DNA from: Phycisphaerales bacterium
GTDB taxonomy: Bacteria; Planctomycetota; Phycisphaerae; Phycisphaerales; UBA1924
Assembly (NCBI GenBank): GCA_013360675.1
Contig: JABWBB010000004.1
Span: 34,671-98,670 of the forward strand
DNA: 64,000 bases
Reading direction: 5' to 3'
Translations under genes and position numbers: made by a program
In this document: positions 36,100 to 45,102 of the stretch, piece by piece
Layout of the letters: every line of letters starts with the position of its first letter
Numbering within the stretch: position 1 is the stretch's first letter
The notes under the pieces: model-generated
What the model was told of the DNA's origin: nothing
The model's database searches: none
Seen by the model: the letters and a program-made list of their open reading frames with translations, nothing else

Positions 36100-37179
36100 G
36101 GCAGTGCGGCGACGCGTCGATGGCACGCCGCACTTGGGGCAGTCGATCGCCTCGGCCAGACCCTCGAGGTTGTAGCCGCACTGGGCGCAGAGGAGTTGCG
36201 GTGTTTCTTCGGGAGCGGTGGGGGTGCGGGAACGCGAGCGTTTGGCGGCGCGATGCTGGGCGTAGAGCATGACGCCCGCACCGACGATCGCCGCCACGCC
36301 GCACGACCACTGCCCCAGCGTCAGGCGCTCGCCGAAGATGAAGAACGAGACGATCGAGACGGTGATGGGCTGAAGCTGGACGACGCCGGCGGAGACGGCC
36401 AGCCCCAGGCGGGCGATGCTGGCGAAGTAGAGCGTGTGCCCCAGGCCGATCCCGATGACCGCGGAGAGAAACAGAAGGAAGAACTGAAGGCCGCTCAGGT
36501 CGAGCGCGGTCATGCCGCCCCGCGTGCCCAGCAGGAACATAAGCGCGAGAATCGCCCCGGCGGTGTATTGCGAGACCGCGGCGAAGGCAACGATCGGGCG
36601 CATGCCATACATGTAATGACGAACGGCCAGGGCATACCCAGCGTAGAGCAAGCCCGCGGCGATCGAGAGCGTCACGCCCAGCGCGGTGCCCCCGCCGAGG
36701 CCGCCCGGTCGGAGCCAGAGCGTGCCGATCGTGCCCAGGATGACCAGTGACATGCCGACGATGAAGCCGGGCGAGCGGATGACCTTGCGTTCGGCGGCGA
36801 AGAACAGCGCCGCCCCGCCCGTGAGAAAGACGATCTGCAGTCGCATCGAAAAGGTCATCAGACCCGGCTCGACCAGGTAGGGGGCCAGGGCGAAGCAGAT
36901 CTGGGCGGCGATGTTGAAGAGGCTTGGGACAAGGGCGGCCTTCCAGAGCCCCTTGGGCGTGGTCCCGCTTCGCGAGGCGATGAAGAGGACGGGCAGCCAG
37001 ATGAGGGCGGAGATGCCGTAGCGCCAGCCGTTGGCGGTCCAGGCGTCGATCGACGAGGCGAAGTGGCGAAGAAAGAGGGGGATGCTGGTCCACCCGGCGA
37101 GGGTGAGCGTGATCATGGCGATCCCGCCGGTCGTCGAGAGGGCGTCGTGAGGCGCGGGGTTGTGGGGCTGGCTGGCCAC
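36088..37179 (-). CDS. EamA/DMT-family transporter with C-terminal zinc ribbon
   Basis: A 363-residue protein. Ten hydrophobic helices form two EamA halves (first WRYGISALIWLPVLFIASRS, second LGHTLYFASIARLGLAVSAG and FFIFGERLTLGQW), as in drug/metabolite exporters. The last ~40 residues are a separate cytoplasmic zinc ribbon, CAQCGYNLEGL...CPKCGVPS, a form very common in planctomycete proteins. The ribbon is not a usual part of DMT transporters and may be a docking or metal-sensing tail. The tRNA gene lies upstream on the same strand. The substrate is not predictable. Confidence 0.85.
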   Translation of the reverse strand: MASQPHNPAPHDALSTTGGIAMITLTLAGWTSIPLFLRHFASSIDAWTANGWRYGISALIWLPVLFIASRSGTTPKGLWKAALVPSLFNIAAQICFALAPYLVEPGLMTFSMRLQIVFLTGGAALFFAAERKVIRSPGFIVGMSLVILGTIGTLWLRPGGLGGGTALGVTLSIAAGLLYAGYALAVRHYMYGMRPIVAFAAVSQYTAGAILALMFLLGTRGGMTALDLSGLQFFLLFLSAVIGIGLGHTLYFASIARLGLAVSAGVVQLQPITVSIVSFFIFGERLTLGQWSCGVAAIVGAGVMLYAQHRAAKRSRSRTPTAPEETPQLLCAQCGYNLEGLAEAIDCPKCGVPSTRRRTASAR

Positions 37180-37230
37180 GTCGCGGCGGGGAGTCGTGCG
37201 GGGGAATCGCGGGGGACTGCCGCGGAAAAG

Positions 37231-37303
37231 TGGAGCGGACCGGATTCGAACCGGCGACCCCTTGCTTGCAAAGCAAGTGCTCTACCAACTGAGCTACCGC
37301 CCC
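37231..37303 (-). tRNA. tRNA-Ala (anticodon UGC)
   Basis: Read on the minus strand, the 73 bases fold into a full cloverleaf. The acceptor stem GGGGCGG pairs with CCGCTCC (one G-T pair) with A as discriminator, the D arm contains TAGCTCAGTTGGTAGAGCA, the anticodon stem CTTGC/GCAAG encloses TTTGCAA with anticodon TGC, and the T arm contains GGTTCGAATCC. CCA is not encoded. It lies between the DMT gene and a divergent outer-membrane protein gene. Confidence 0.96.
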
Positions 37304-37387
37304 GCGGTGGGGGAGGGTAGGAGGGCACAGGTCGGTGCGGGGGGGAGACGTGCGGTACACTCCGGGCTCACCCACGGGAGGTTCGCG

Positions 37388-38287
37388 ATGGTCTTGAAGA
37401 TGGCGTGCGTGCTGGCGTTGGCGGCAGGGTCGGCACTGGGACAGGAGAACGACCGGAAGGTCGAGGCCAAACTTACGCTCACGGGCTCGTACGCCTTTGA
37501 CGCGGACTTCAAGGACAACGCCGGTGGGGTGAGCGTCGCGCGGGGGGGCGGTGCGCTGAATGTCGCGTTCCCGGTGTTCGAGCGATCAAGCCTGGGGGTG
37601 GGGCTGGGGACGGAGTATTCGTCGTACGACTTTGAGGAGATCGCCACGATGGGTCCGAGCCCGATCGTGACGTGGGACGACGTGCTGACGACGGATGTTT
37701 CGGTGCGCTTTGCGCAGCAGTACAACGACACGTGCTCGTGGTTCGGGGGGCTGATGGTGCAGGCCGCGGGCGAGGAGGGGGCAGACTTCAACGACTCGGT
37801 GACGTGGGGCGGGACGGCGGGTGCGACGTACAAGGTGTCGGAGACGTTCACGATCGGCGGGGCGATCGCGGTGCGGACGCGCCTCGAGGACGACGCGCTG
37901 GTGATCCCGCTGCTGCTGGTGGATTGGAAGATCTCGCCCACCTGGCGTCTGTCGACGTTCACCGGCATGAACGAGGCGGGGCTCGCGCTCGGGTGGGAAG
38001 TCTGCGAGCCGGTGACGCTGTCGATCGGGGCGGCGTACGCGCTGCGGGAGTTCCGGCTCGACGACGCCTCGACGAGCAACATGCCCGGCGGAGTGGGGCG
38101 GGATCAGGGCGTGCCGGTGTGGCTCGGGCTCGAATGGCGGGCGTGCGAGCAGCTGCGGGTGAACGTGCGCGGAGGCCTGATCGCGGGGCGCGAGTTCACG
38201 CTCGACGATGCGGGCGGGAACGAACAGGCGCAGGAAGACATCGACGCGACGGGATTCCTCGAAGCGGGCGTGACGTTCCTGTTCTGA
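37388..38287 (+). CDS. Predicted outer-membrane beta-barrel protein
   Basis: A 299-residue exported protein. The signal peptide (MVLKMACVLALAAGSALGQ) would be cut after Ala-Leu-Gly or nearby. The rest alternates hydrophobic and polar residues in about a dozen strands (GGALNVAFPVFERSSLGVGL, TFTIGGAIAVRT, QLRVNVRGGLIAG) and ends in FLEAGVTFLF, the C-terminal Phe signal of Bam-inserted barrels. Similar proteins occur in planctomycetes as barrels of unknown job. I start at the ATG at 37388 because GGGAGG is seven bases upstream; the open frame before it crosses the tRNA gene. The stop converges with icd 16 bases away. Confidence 0.75.
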   Translation: MVLKMACVLALAAGSALGQENDRKVEAKLTLTGSYAFDADFKDNAGGVSVARGGGALNVAFPVFERSSLGVGLGTEYSSYDFEEIATMGPSPIVTWDDVLTTDVSVRFAQQYNDTCSWFGGLMVQAAGEEGADFNDSVTWGGTAGATYKVSETFTIGGAIAVRTRLEDDALVIPLLLVDWKISPTWRLSTFTGMNEAGLALGWEVCEPVTLSIGAAYALREFRLDDASTSNMPGGVGRDQGVPVWLGLEWRACEQLRVNVRGGLIAGREFTLDDAGGNEQAQEDIDATGFLEAGVTFLF

Positions 38288-38303
38288 TGCGATCGGACGG
38301 TCG

Positions 38304-39791
38304 TTACTGGCCCTGGGCCATGCTGTAGCCCTTGACCCCATCGAAGATGCGCAGCAGCTCGTAGGAGCAGACGCTGAACTTCTCGGCGACTTTGTCCATG
38401 AGCGCGACGCAGCGCGACTGGCCGAAGGTGCCGGGGGTGATGCCGTCCTTGAGTTCGAAGCGCACGCGGTAGTAATCGACGCACTCGGTGTAGATCGAGC
38501 CCACGGGCCAGACCTGCGTGCCGCGATTGGAGATGAGCGAGAGCTTGAAGGGCGTGTCCTCGCAGACGCGATGGAGTTCACCCGCGAGCGAGAGGGGGGC
38601 CAGGGGCGTGTCGAGGTAGATATCGCAGCCCACGACGTGGGTGACGACGTTCTTGAAGGTGCGGATGACCTGCGGGGCGGTGGGCTTGGGGGGGTGGACA
38701 TACGCCGGGGCGTCGGGGCAGGCGTCGGCGATGGCCGGCACGGTGGTGGGCTTGCTGCCCAGGCGGTCGGCGATGGCGTGGACGAACTCGTTCGTGCCTA
38801 GTGGAGGTGTGGCAGGGTTGCCAAAGTCGCCCGTGCGTGTGCCCGACTCGAGCGTCGCGAGCAGGGCGTTCTCGATGTTGGCCGCCTGCTGGGTGAGGCC
38901 GATGTGCCGGAGCATCATGAGGCCCGAGAGGATGAGGCTGGTGGGGTTGGCGATGTTGCGCCCGGCGATGTCGGGGGCGGTGCCGTGGACGGCTTCGAAG
39001 ATCGAGATGTGATTGCCGATGTTGGCGCTGGGAGCAAAGCCCAGCCCGCCCACGAGCCCGGCGCACAAGTCGGACACGATGTCGCCCTGCAGATTGGGCA
39101 GGACGATCATCTTGTACATCTGGGGCTTCATGACGAGGTTCATGCACAGGGCGTCGACGATGACATCGGCGGTCTCGATCTCGGCGAAGTCCTTGCCCGT
39201 GGCGCGGAAGCGCTCGAGGAAGAGCCCGTCGCTCATCTTCATGATGTTGGCCTTGTGCCCGCAGTGGACCTTGGCGATGCCAAGGCGGCGCGCGGTCTGG
39301 AAGGCGAAGCGGTGGACCTCGTCGCAGCCGGGGGCGGAGATGAGCCGCTTGCACTGGACCACGTCGTTGGAGAGGCGGTGCTCGATCCCGCCGTAGGTGT
39401 CTTCGATGTTCTCGCGCACGATGGCGAAGTCGAGGTGGATGCCGGCGCGGGAGTAGAGCGTGTCGACGCCCGGGAGGGTTTTGAAGTGGCGGTAGTTGGC
39501 GTAGGCGTTCCAGAGTTTGCGCGCGGTGACGTTGATGGACTTGCCCCCGCCGCCCTTGGGCGTCTCCATGGGGCCCTTGAAGAGCAAGCCGCAGTCTTCG
39601 ACCGAGCGGATGGCCTCGTCGGTCATGCCGCGGGTGAAACCCTTGGCAAAGACATGGGCGCCCATCTCGACGTTGACGAAGTGGACGTGATCGAGGACTC
39701 CCGCGAGGCGGAAGAGCTCGATCGTGGCGTTCATGATCTCGGGACCGATGCCGTCGCCCGGGGCGAGGGCAATGGTGATCTGGCTAGGCAT
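38304..39791 (-). CDS. icd: NADP-type isocitrate dehydrogenase with C-terminal extension
   Basis: A 495-residue beta-decarboxylating dehydrogenase of the TCA cycle. The N-terminal two-thirds show ITIALAPGDGIGPEI, the substrate loop around SRAGIHLDFAIVRENIEDTY, the lysine strand CGHKANIMKMSDG, the metal-binding DALCMNLVMKPQ and the coenzyme loop EAVHGTAPDIAG. About 130 residues beyond the catalytic core (from KPTAPQVIRTFKN) form an extra domain found in the long isocitrate dehydrogenases of Thermus and some other bacteria. I start at the ATG at 39791 (GGAGT eight bases ahead). Isopropylmalate dehydrogenase is excluded by the length and the NIEDTYGGIE loop. Confidence 0.87.
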   Translation of the reverse strand: MPSQITIALAPGDGIGPEIMNATIELFRLAGVLDHVHFVNVEMGAHVFAKGFTRGMTDEAIRSVEDCGLLFKGPMETPKGGGGKSINVTARKLWNAYANYRHFKTLPGVDTLYSRAGIHLDFAIVRENIEDTYGGIEHRLSNDVVQCKRLISAPGCDEVHRFAFQTARRLGIAKVHCGHKANIMKMSDGLFLERFRATGKDFAEIETADVIVDALCMNLVMKPQMYKMIVLPNLQGDIVSDLCAGLVGGLGFAPSANIGNHISIFEAVHGTAPDIAGRNIANPTSLILSGLMMLRHIGLTQQAANIENALLATLESGTRTGDFGNPATPPLGTNEFVHAIADRLGSKPTTVPAIADACPDAPAYVHPPKPTAPQVIRTFKNVVTHVVGCDIYLDTPLAPLSLAGELHRVCEDTPFKLSLISNRGTQVWPVGSIYTECVDYYRVRFELKDGITPGTFGQSRCVALMDKVAEKFSVCSYELLRIFDGVKGYSMAQGQ

Positions 39792-39937
39792 GTCGGAACT
39801 CCGTGGTGCGTGGTTGGTGCACCGGGGGTCGAAGGATAGGGAGGTCATTGAGGATTCCCGGGGAGTTTGAAGGTATGGTGATTTTTGGCGCGTACACTGG
39901 ATCGCCAACTGGGTTATCGACCCTCCGAGGTGCCCGC

Positions 39938-40582
39938 ATGAGCCGCAAGAAGACTTCCAAGAAAGCCAAGACCAAGGGGACCGTCCGGGCCAAAGCCCGG
40001 GTGAAAACCACCAAGCCCCGCAAGGTCGTGAAGAAGGCGGCTCCGTCGGGGCGTCGGCGGGTGCGCGTGGCCAAGGCCGCGGCTCCGGTCGTGTCGGCCC
40101 GCCAGCGGGCGCTCGATGCCCTGGTCTTTGCCCGGGGGATGACCCGCGACCTGGTGCAGCGCTTCCGCGAGGATCAGGCGCTGTACCAGGTGGTCCCCTC
40201 GGACAACCACCTGATGTGGACGCTGGGGCACCTGGCGGTGTCGTTCGACTGGTTCGCGGGGCTGCTCGATGGGAAGCCCTCGCAGTGCCCCGAGCAATAC
40301 CAGGCCATGTTTGGCTTCAAGAGCGCCCCCACGTCGACCGCCGGGGCCTATCCCGGGCTGGCCGAGGTCGTGGACTGGTTCGAGCGGACGTACGAGCGGT
40401 TCATCGGCGCGGTCAAGGCGATGGGCGAGGGCGAGATGCTCCTGGCCACGATGGGTGATTCATTCGGCTTCGCCAAGGACCGGCTCGAGGTGATCGAGCG
40501 GGCCGCGTGGCACGAGGGGTGGCACGCGGGGCAGCTCAGCACGCTGCGCCGGGCGCTGGGCATTCCGCCGATCATGGGGTGA
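39938..40582 (+). CDS. DinB-family protein with Lys/Arg-rich histone-like N-terminal tail
   Basis: A 214-residue protein in two parts. The first ~50 residues are almost only Lys, Arg, Ala, Thr and Val (MSRKKTSKKAKTKG, RKVVKKAAPSGRRRV), like bacterial histone H1-type tails. From residue ~53 a four-helix DinB domain follows, with His in DNHLMWTLGHLAVSFDWF and the pair in HEGWHAGQLSTLRRALG supplying the usual metal triad. DinB-like proteins act as metal-dependent thiol transferases or hydrolases; the substrate is unknown. GAGGTG five bases ahead of the ATG at 39938 fixes the start and keeps the tail in the protein. The tail could bind DNA, RNA or another polyanion. Confidence 0.85.
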   Translation: MSRKKTSKKAKTKGTVRAKARVKTTKPRKVVKKAAPSGRRRVRVAKAAAPVVSARQRALDALVFARGMTRDLVQRFREDQALYQVVPSDNHLMWTLGHLAVSFDWFAGLLDGKPSQCPEQYQAMFGFKSAPTSTAGAYPGLAEVVDWFERTYERFIGAVKAMGEGEMLLATMGDSFGFAKDRLEVIERAAWHEGWHAGQLSTLRRALGIPPIMG

Positions 40583-40599
40583 TCACACGTTGAAGTCGT

Positions 40600-41595
40600 T
40601 CATGACGTCGCGCGGGTGAGGCGGTCGAGCACCGCCGCCCAGATCGCCATGTCCTCGGGGCTCGTGCCGGCCATCGGCGCGGGGCGGTGGATCGCAATTA
40701 ACGAGGGTTCGAGCGCGTCGGCGTCGCGCAACGCGGCGTAGAGGCGCGAGGCATACGCCCGCGCATCACGCGGCATCTGCACCAGCGAATCGGGCGGGGT
40801 GGGCAGTCGTCGCGGGTTCTCGGTGATGATCACCGCGTGCCCGGGGGCCTGCTCGAGCAGGCGGGCGAGTTCCTGATCCGTGTCGTACAACGAGGCGGGG
40901 CTCTGCGGCGCATAGTGCGTTTCGAGTTGCCCCGGCGCGTGCAGCCGCTCGCCCTTGCGCTGCGCGCCCGTCGCGACGGGCACACCCAGCACGCGGGCGA
41001 TCTCGTCGGCGCCGATCACGCCCGGCCGCAGCACGCGCGGGGCCTCATCCAGCAGCACGACCGTGGATTCGACGCCCACGCGGCAAGGCCCGCCGTCGAG
41101 TACGAAGACATCCTCGGGATTGAACGCCTCGCGCACGTGATCGGCGGTGGTGGGGGAGAGGCCGCCCGATGGGTTGGCGCTGGGTCCGACCAGCGGACCT
41201 TCGTAGGCGCGGAGCAGCGCGAGCGCAACGGGGTGATCGGGGCAGCGCAACGCGACATTGGGCCCGCCCGCGGTGACGATGTCGGGCACGCGCTCGCTCC
41301 GTGGCAGGACGATCGTCAGCGGCCCGGGCCAGAACGCACGCGCGAGCAACTCGGCCTCGCGTGGCCAACCCCGCACGAGATCGGCGGCGGCGGCGGCATC
41401 GGACACGTGGACGATCAGCGGGTTGGTGCGCGGGCGCTGCTTGAGTTCGTAGACGCGGTTGACCGCGCCGGGCTTGAGCGCATCGGCCCCCAGGCCATAG
41501 ACGGTCTCGGTGGGAAAGGCGACCAGCCCGCCGCTGCGGAGGCGGCGCAGGGCGTCGTTGATATCGGTGTCTGAGATGGGGACGGGGTCGGTCAC
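40600..41595 (-). CDS. Sua5/YrdC threonylcarbamoyl-AMP synthase (long form)
   Basis: A 331-residue enzyme making threonylcarbamoyl-AMP from Thr, bicarbonate and ATP for the t6A37 modification of tRNAs that read ANN codons. The YrdC domain has LVAFPTETVYGLGADAL, KQRPRTNPLIVHV, FWPGPLTIVLPRS, VALRCPDHPVAL and GPSANPSGGLSPT. After residue ~200 comes the linker and the Sua5 C-terminal domain, starting around APGQLETHYAPQSP, so this is the Sua5 form rather than TsaC. GTG at 41595 is chosen where the family similarity begins; no ribosome site is clear. Its start is 20 bases after rpiA. Confidence 0.92.
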   Translation of the reverse strand: MTDPVPISDTDINDALRRLRSGGLVAFPTETVYGLGADALKPGAVNRVYELKQRPRTNPLIVHVSDAAAAADLVRGWPREAELLARAFWPGPLTIVLPRSERVPDIVTAGGPNVALRCPDHPVALALLRAYEGPLVGPSANPSGGLSPTTADHVREAFNPEDVFVLDGGPCRVGVESTVVLLDEAPRVLRPGVIGADEIARVLGVPVATGAQRKGERLHAPGQLETHYAPQSPASLYDTDQELARLLEQAPGHAVIITENPRRLPTPPDSLVQMPRDARAYASRLYAALRDADALEPSLIAIHRPAPMAGTSPEDMAIWAAVLDRLTRATS

Positions 41596-41615
41596 GCGTG
41601 GATTGTTGGCGTGGG

Positions 41616-42335
41616 CTAGACGGGGCGCGTGAGGCGCTTGATCTCGCCCGACTTGCACTCGACGAGCACCTCGTCGGCCTCGTCGATGAAGATGCCGTGA
41701 TCGACCACGCCCGTGACGTGGTCGAGTTCGATGGCGAGCTCCTCGGCGTCGCGTTCGGGGAATCGCGCGTCGATGATGACGCCCCCGCCGTCGGTGACGT
41801 GAATCTCGCCGTCGAGGTTGCGCCGGATGACCCCGCTCAGGCCCATGTCGCGCAGGCGGTTGCGGATCGAGGCAGTGCCAAAGGGGATGATGACGATGGT
41901 GAGGGGCGAGTTGGCGCCGAAGCGAGGGACAAAGCGTTCTTCAGATGCGAGGATGTAGACGTTGCGCTTGGAGACGCTGGCGACGAGGCGCTGGCGGGTG
42001 ATGGCCCCCTGCTGGCCCTTGAGCATGCGGAGTTGGTGATCGACCTCGACCGCGCCGTCGACGAGGAAGTCGACGCTCTCGACCTCGTTGAAGGGCACGG
42101 TGGGCAGGCCCAGCTCGAGCGCCAGTTGCTCGGTGGCCACCGAGCAACAGACGCAATCGATGTCGAGTTTGTGCTCTCGCATGCGCCGGGCCAGTGCCCG
42201 CACGGCGCGATCCGCCGTGCGACCGGTGCCCAGCCCGACGACCATGCCCGAGACGATGGGTTCGACGGCGGCCTGTGCAAGGCGGTCGGTGGAGGGTGCG
42301 GGCTGGTTCGGGTCGATGGGTTTAGGCTCAATCAA
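41616..42335 (-). CDS. rpiA: Ribose-5-phosphate isomerase A
   Basis: A 239-residue enzyme that interconverts ribose-5-phosphate and ribulose-5-phosphate. Typical stretches are GMVVGLGTGRTADRAVRAL, SVATEQLALELGLP, VDFLVDGAVEVDHQLRMLKG with the catalytic acid, and KGQQGAITRQRLVA with the active-site Lys. I chose the TTG at 42335, because AGGGGA lies exactly six bases upstream; it overlaps the end of the aldehyde dehydrogenase gene by eight bases, which suggests coupled translation. The ATG at 42371 lacks a ribosome site and would add 12 residues. Family length is ~220-230. Confidence 0.9.
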   Translation of the reverse strand: MIEPKPIDPNQPAPSTDRLAQAAVEPIVSGMVVGLGTGRTADRAVRALARRMREHKLDIDCVCCSVATEQLALELGLPTVPFNEVESVDFLVDGAVEVDHQLRMLKGQQGAITRQRLVASVSKRNVYILASEERFVPRFGANSPLTIVIIPFGTASIRNRLRDMGLSGVIRRNLDGEIHVTDGGGVIIDARFPERDAEELAIELDHVTGVVDHGIFIDEADEVLVECKSGEIKRLTRPV

Positions 42336-43848
42336 AGCGGATCCCCTGGGCGAGTCTGAGTTCGGATCCATAGTTGATGGTGCAGGTCTGGCGGCGCATG
42401 TAGGCCTTCCAGGAGTCGGAACCGGACTCACGTCCGCCGCCGGTTTCCTTCTCGCCGCCGAACGCGCCGCCGATTTCGGCGCCGCTGGTGCCGATGTTGA
42501 GGTTGGCGATGCCGCAGTCCGACCCGGCGGGCGAAAGGAAACGCTCGCCCGTGCGGATGGAATCGGTGAAGAGGGCCGAGGAGAGGCCCTGCGCGACGCT
42601 GTTGTTCATCGCGATGGCCTGGTCGAGGTCCTTGAATGTGAACACGTAGAGGATGGGGGCGAAGGTCTCCTCCATCGCGATGGGCAGCGTGTTGTTCGCG
42701 GGTGCGCGGATGATCGTGGGCTCGACGAAGAAACCCTCGCGCTCGATGCGCTTCCCGCCCACCACCAGCGTGCCGCCCTGCTCCTTGGCCAGGCCTACGG
42801 CGTGGGTGAACGACGCGACGGCCTGGGCGTTGATCAGCGGGCCCACCAGCGTCTTCTCGTCCAGCGGGTCGCCAATGCGGATGCTCGTGTAGGCCTTGGC
42901 CAGGCGCTCGACGAAGGCGTCGGCGATGCTCTCGTGCACGATCAGGCGACGGGTCGTGGTGCAGCGCTGGCCCGCCGTCCCCACGCCGGCAAAGACCACG
43001 GCGGCGGCGGCGAGTTTCTGGTCCGCATCCTTGTCCACGATCACCGCGTTGTTCCCGCCCAGTTCCAGCAGGCTCCGTCCCAGGCGCTCGGCCACCACCT
43101 TGCCCACGATCTTGCCCATGCGGCACGAGCCCGTGGCGGAAATCAGCGGGAAACGCGGGTCCTTCGTCATTCGCTCGGCGATCACATTGTCCGCGCCGAT
43201 GAGCAGCCCGAAGACGCCCGGGTGGCCCATCTGCGTGGCGACGTGATCGGCGATGGCGTTGCTCGCGATCGCGGTCAGCGGGGCCATGAGAGATGGCTTC
43301 CAGACCGTGGTGTCGCCGCAGACCGCCGCCAGCATCGCGTTCCAGCCCCAGACCGCGTTGGGGAAGTTGAACGCCGTGATGACCCCGACGGGCCCGAGCG
43401 GCAGCCACTGCTCGTACATGCGGTGGCGCGGGCGCTCGCTGGGCATCGTCATCCCGTACAACTGGCGGGAGAGCCCCACCGCGAAATCGGCGATGTCGAT
43501 CGTCTCCTGGACTTCGCCCAACCCCTCCTGGCGGATCTTGCCCACCTCGAGCGAAACCAGTTCGCCCAGCAGCGGCTTGAGGCGGCGGAACTCTTCGGCG
43601 ATCGCCCGGACCACCAGCCCGCGCTCTGGGGCGGGCACCTCGCGCCACTTCTTGAAGGCGTCGCAGGCGTTGGTCACGCAGCGTTCATAGGCCGCGGCGT
43701 CGTCGAGGCGGACCGCGGCGATGGGCTTGCCTGTGGCCGGGTTCTCGCTCACCACATAGGCGGGGTCTTTGGCCAGGCTCGCCGAGGGCTCGGCGACCAC
43801 GCGCGGGTTCTCAAGCAGGCCCAGTTCACGCAAAACTTGGTGCGACAT
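42328..43848 (-). CDS. ALDH7-family aldehyde dehydrogenase (alpha-aminoadipic semialdehyde type)
   Basis: A 506-residue NAD-dependent aldehyde dehydrogenase. The active site is complete: Asn in ITAFNFPNAVWGWN, catalytic Glu in LLELGGNN, and Cys in GTAGQRCTTTRR. The C-terminal AFGGEKETGGGRESGSDSW and the later TCTINYG are signatures of ALDH7, which oxidises alpha-aminoadipic semialdehyde in lysine breakdown and betaine-type aldehydes. The first residues before MSHQVLREL are left out of the call. It is the upstream gene of rpiA, with which it overlaps, and follows the PfkB gene after 34 bases. No other lysine-catabolic gene is near. Confidence 0.88.
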   Translation of the reverse strand: MSHQVLRELGLLENPRVVAEPSASLAKDPAYVVSENPATGKPIAAVRLDDAAAYERCVTNACDAFKKWREVPAPERGLVVRAIAEEFRRLKPLLGELVSLEVGKIRQEGLGEVQETIDIADFAVGLSRQLYGMTMPSERPRHRMYEQWLPLGPVGVITAFNFPNAVWGWNAMLAAVCGDTTVWKPSLMAPLTAIASNAIADHVATQMGHPGVFGLLIGADNVIAERMTKDPRFPLISATGSCRMGKIVGKVVAERLGRSLLELGGNNAVIVDKDADQKLAAAAVVFAGVGTAGQRCTTTRRLIVHESIADAFVERLAKAYTSIRIGDPLDEKTLVGPLINAQAVASFTHAVGLAKEQGGTLVVGGKRIEREGFFVEPTIIRAPANNTLPIAMEETFAPILYVFTFKDLDQAIAMNNSVAQGLSSALFTDSIRTGERFLSPAGSDCGIANLNIGTSGAEIGGAFGGEKETGGGRESGSDSWKAYMRRQTCTINYGSELRLAQGIRFD

Positions 43849-43882
43849 CGCGGTGACTCTAGGCCCCGGCATTCGGGGCGGG

Positions 43883-45049
43883 TCAGGATTGTTCGGGTGG
43901 GGGCAGGTCCCTGAGGAAGGTAACCAGGCGTTCTAAAGTGGGGGACTGGGCGTCGCGCACGTACGCACCGCTCACGCCCACGCCCACACTAAGGCAGTGT
44001 TCGAGCGACAGCCCGCACACCTGCGCCAGGGCGAACCCGGAGTTGAAGTGATCCCCCGCGCCCGTCGACAGCCGCGGCTCGCGCGTGAAGGGTCCGTCAA
44101 ACCAGGCGCACGCACCGTCGCGTGTGGCGGCCGCCGCCCCGTGGCGCGGATGCACCACCACGCACGACAGCCCCAGGCGTTCACACAGCGGGGCGATGAG
44201 CGACTCCAGCGTGGGGTCGTCCGGGCGCGGCTCTGTGCACCCGGCCACGCGCGCCACGCGCAGCGCCTCGGCGAGATTGAGACCCAGTGTCAACGGGACG
44301 AGGGCGTCCAGCCGTCGCAGCATCGCGAGGGCGCGGGCGAGGTCGGCATCGGTGCGCTTGGCCGGGTCGCACAGATCAATGTAGAGGCGGCGCGGCGTGT
44401 GGGGGGCGGGCGGCAAGTGAGGCAGCACGTGGGTCGCCAGCCCTTCCCAGATCGATTCGACGCCCCCCATCATGACCCAGTTGACCACGCCGATGAGCGA
44501 GGCGCGGGCGGCGATGGCGCGGAGTTCATCCAGCCCCACGCGCTCGACGAGCGAGGCCCAGGTGATGGACTGCACGCTGGCGGGCTTGCCGAGCATGATC
44601 TTGCCGTCGCCGAACTCGAGGGCGTCGGTGTGGGCCGGCGGGGCGAGCGGGATGACGCGCTCGCAGCGGGCCTGGAGTTCGGCGTAGAGCGGGTGGATCG
44701 AGCGAGGGTCATCCTCGCGCCCCACCGCGCCGATGAAGGTGGTGGGGGCGCCCAGGCGACCCAGCGCGCCGGCCATCAGCGGGCCGTTTCCCCCGAAGCG
44801 CTCCTCGGTGACGACCAGTTCGAGGTTGGTGCTCTTGCCGGCGGCATCGCGGCAGCGATCGGCGAAGGCGGCGATCGAGCCGATGGGCGCATAGCCCGCC
44901 GCGCTCATGTCGGTGCGCTGATCGACCACGCGGATGATCGCGTCGATGAACCCATCAAAGCCAACGAGCGCACCCGGGCGATCCGGGGCGTTGAGATGAG
45001 GCGCCAGCGCGTCGGCGGCGTCGTGGGCGATGCGGGCGCGGGCGTCCAT
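43883..45049 (-). CDS. PfkB-family carbohydrate kinase
   Basis: A 388-residue ribokinase-type kinase. The first signature is loosely present at ERFGGNGPLMAGALGRLG, where Gly-Gly-Asn is typical of the sugar-binding part, and the second near the end, STGAGDHFNSGFALA, with the catalytic Asp of the anion hole. The substrate is unclear; it is longer than usual for fructokinase or ribokinase (~310) with extra loops around residues 195-240. I start at the ATG at 45049; the open frame runs further back without a ribosome site. The gene is divergent from rdgB and starts a likely transcript with the ALDH7 and rpiA genes. Confidence 0.82.
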   Translation of the reverse strand: MDARARIAHDAADALAPHLNAPDRPGALVGFDGFIDAIIRVVDQRTDMSAAGYAPIGSIAAFADRCRDAAGKSTNLELVVTEERFGGNGPLMAGALGRLGAPTTFIGAVGREDDPRSIHPLYAELQARCERVIPLAPPAHTDALEFGDGKIMLGKPASVQSITWASLVERVGLDELRAIAARASLIGVVNWVMMGGVESIWEGLATHVLPHLPPAPHTPRRLYIDLCDPAKRTDADLARALAMLRRLDALVPLTLGLNLAEALRVARVAGCTEPRPDDPTLESLIAPLCERLGLSCVVVHPRHGAAAATRDGACAWFDGPFTREPRLSTGAGDHFNSGFALAQVCGLSLEHCLSVGVGVSGAYVRDAQSPTLERLVTFLRDLPPPEQS

Positions 45050-45102
45050 CCCCGGATCATTGGCCCGCGCGTGGGGGGAGGGGGGTACACTGACCACGCC
45101 TC

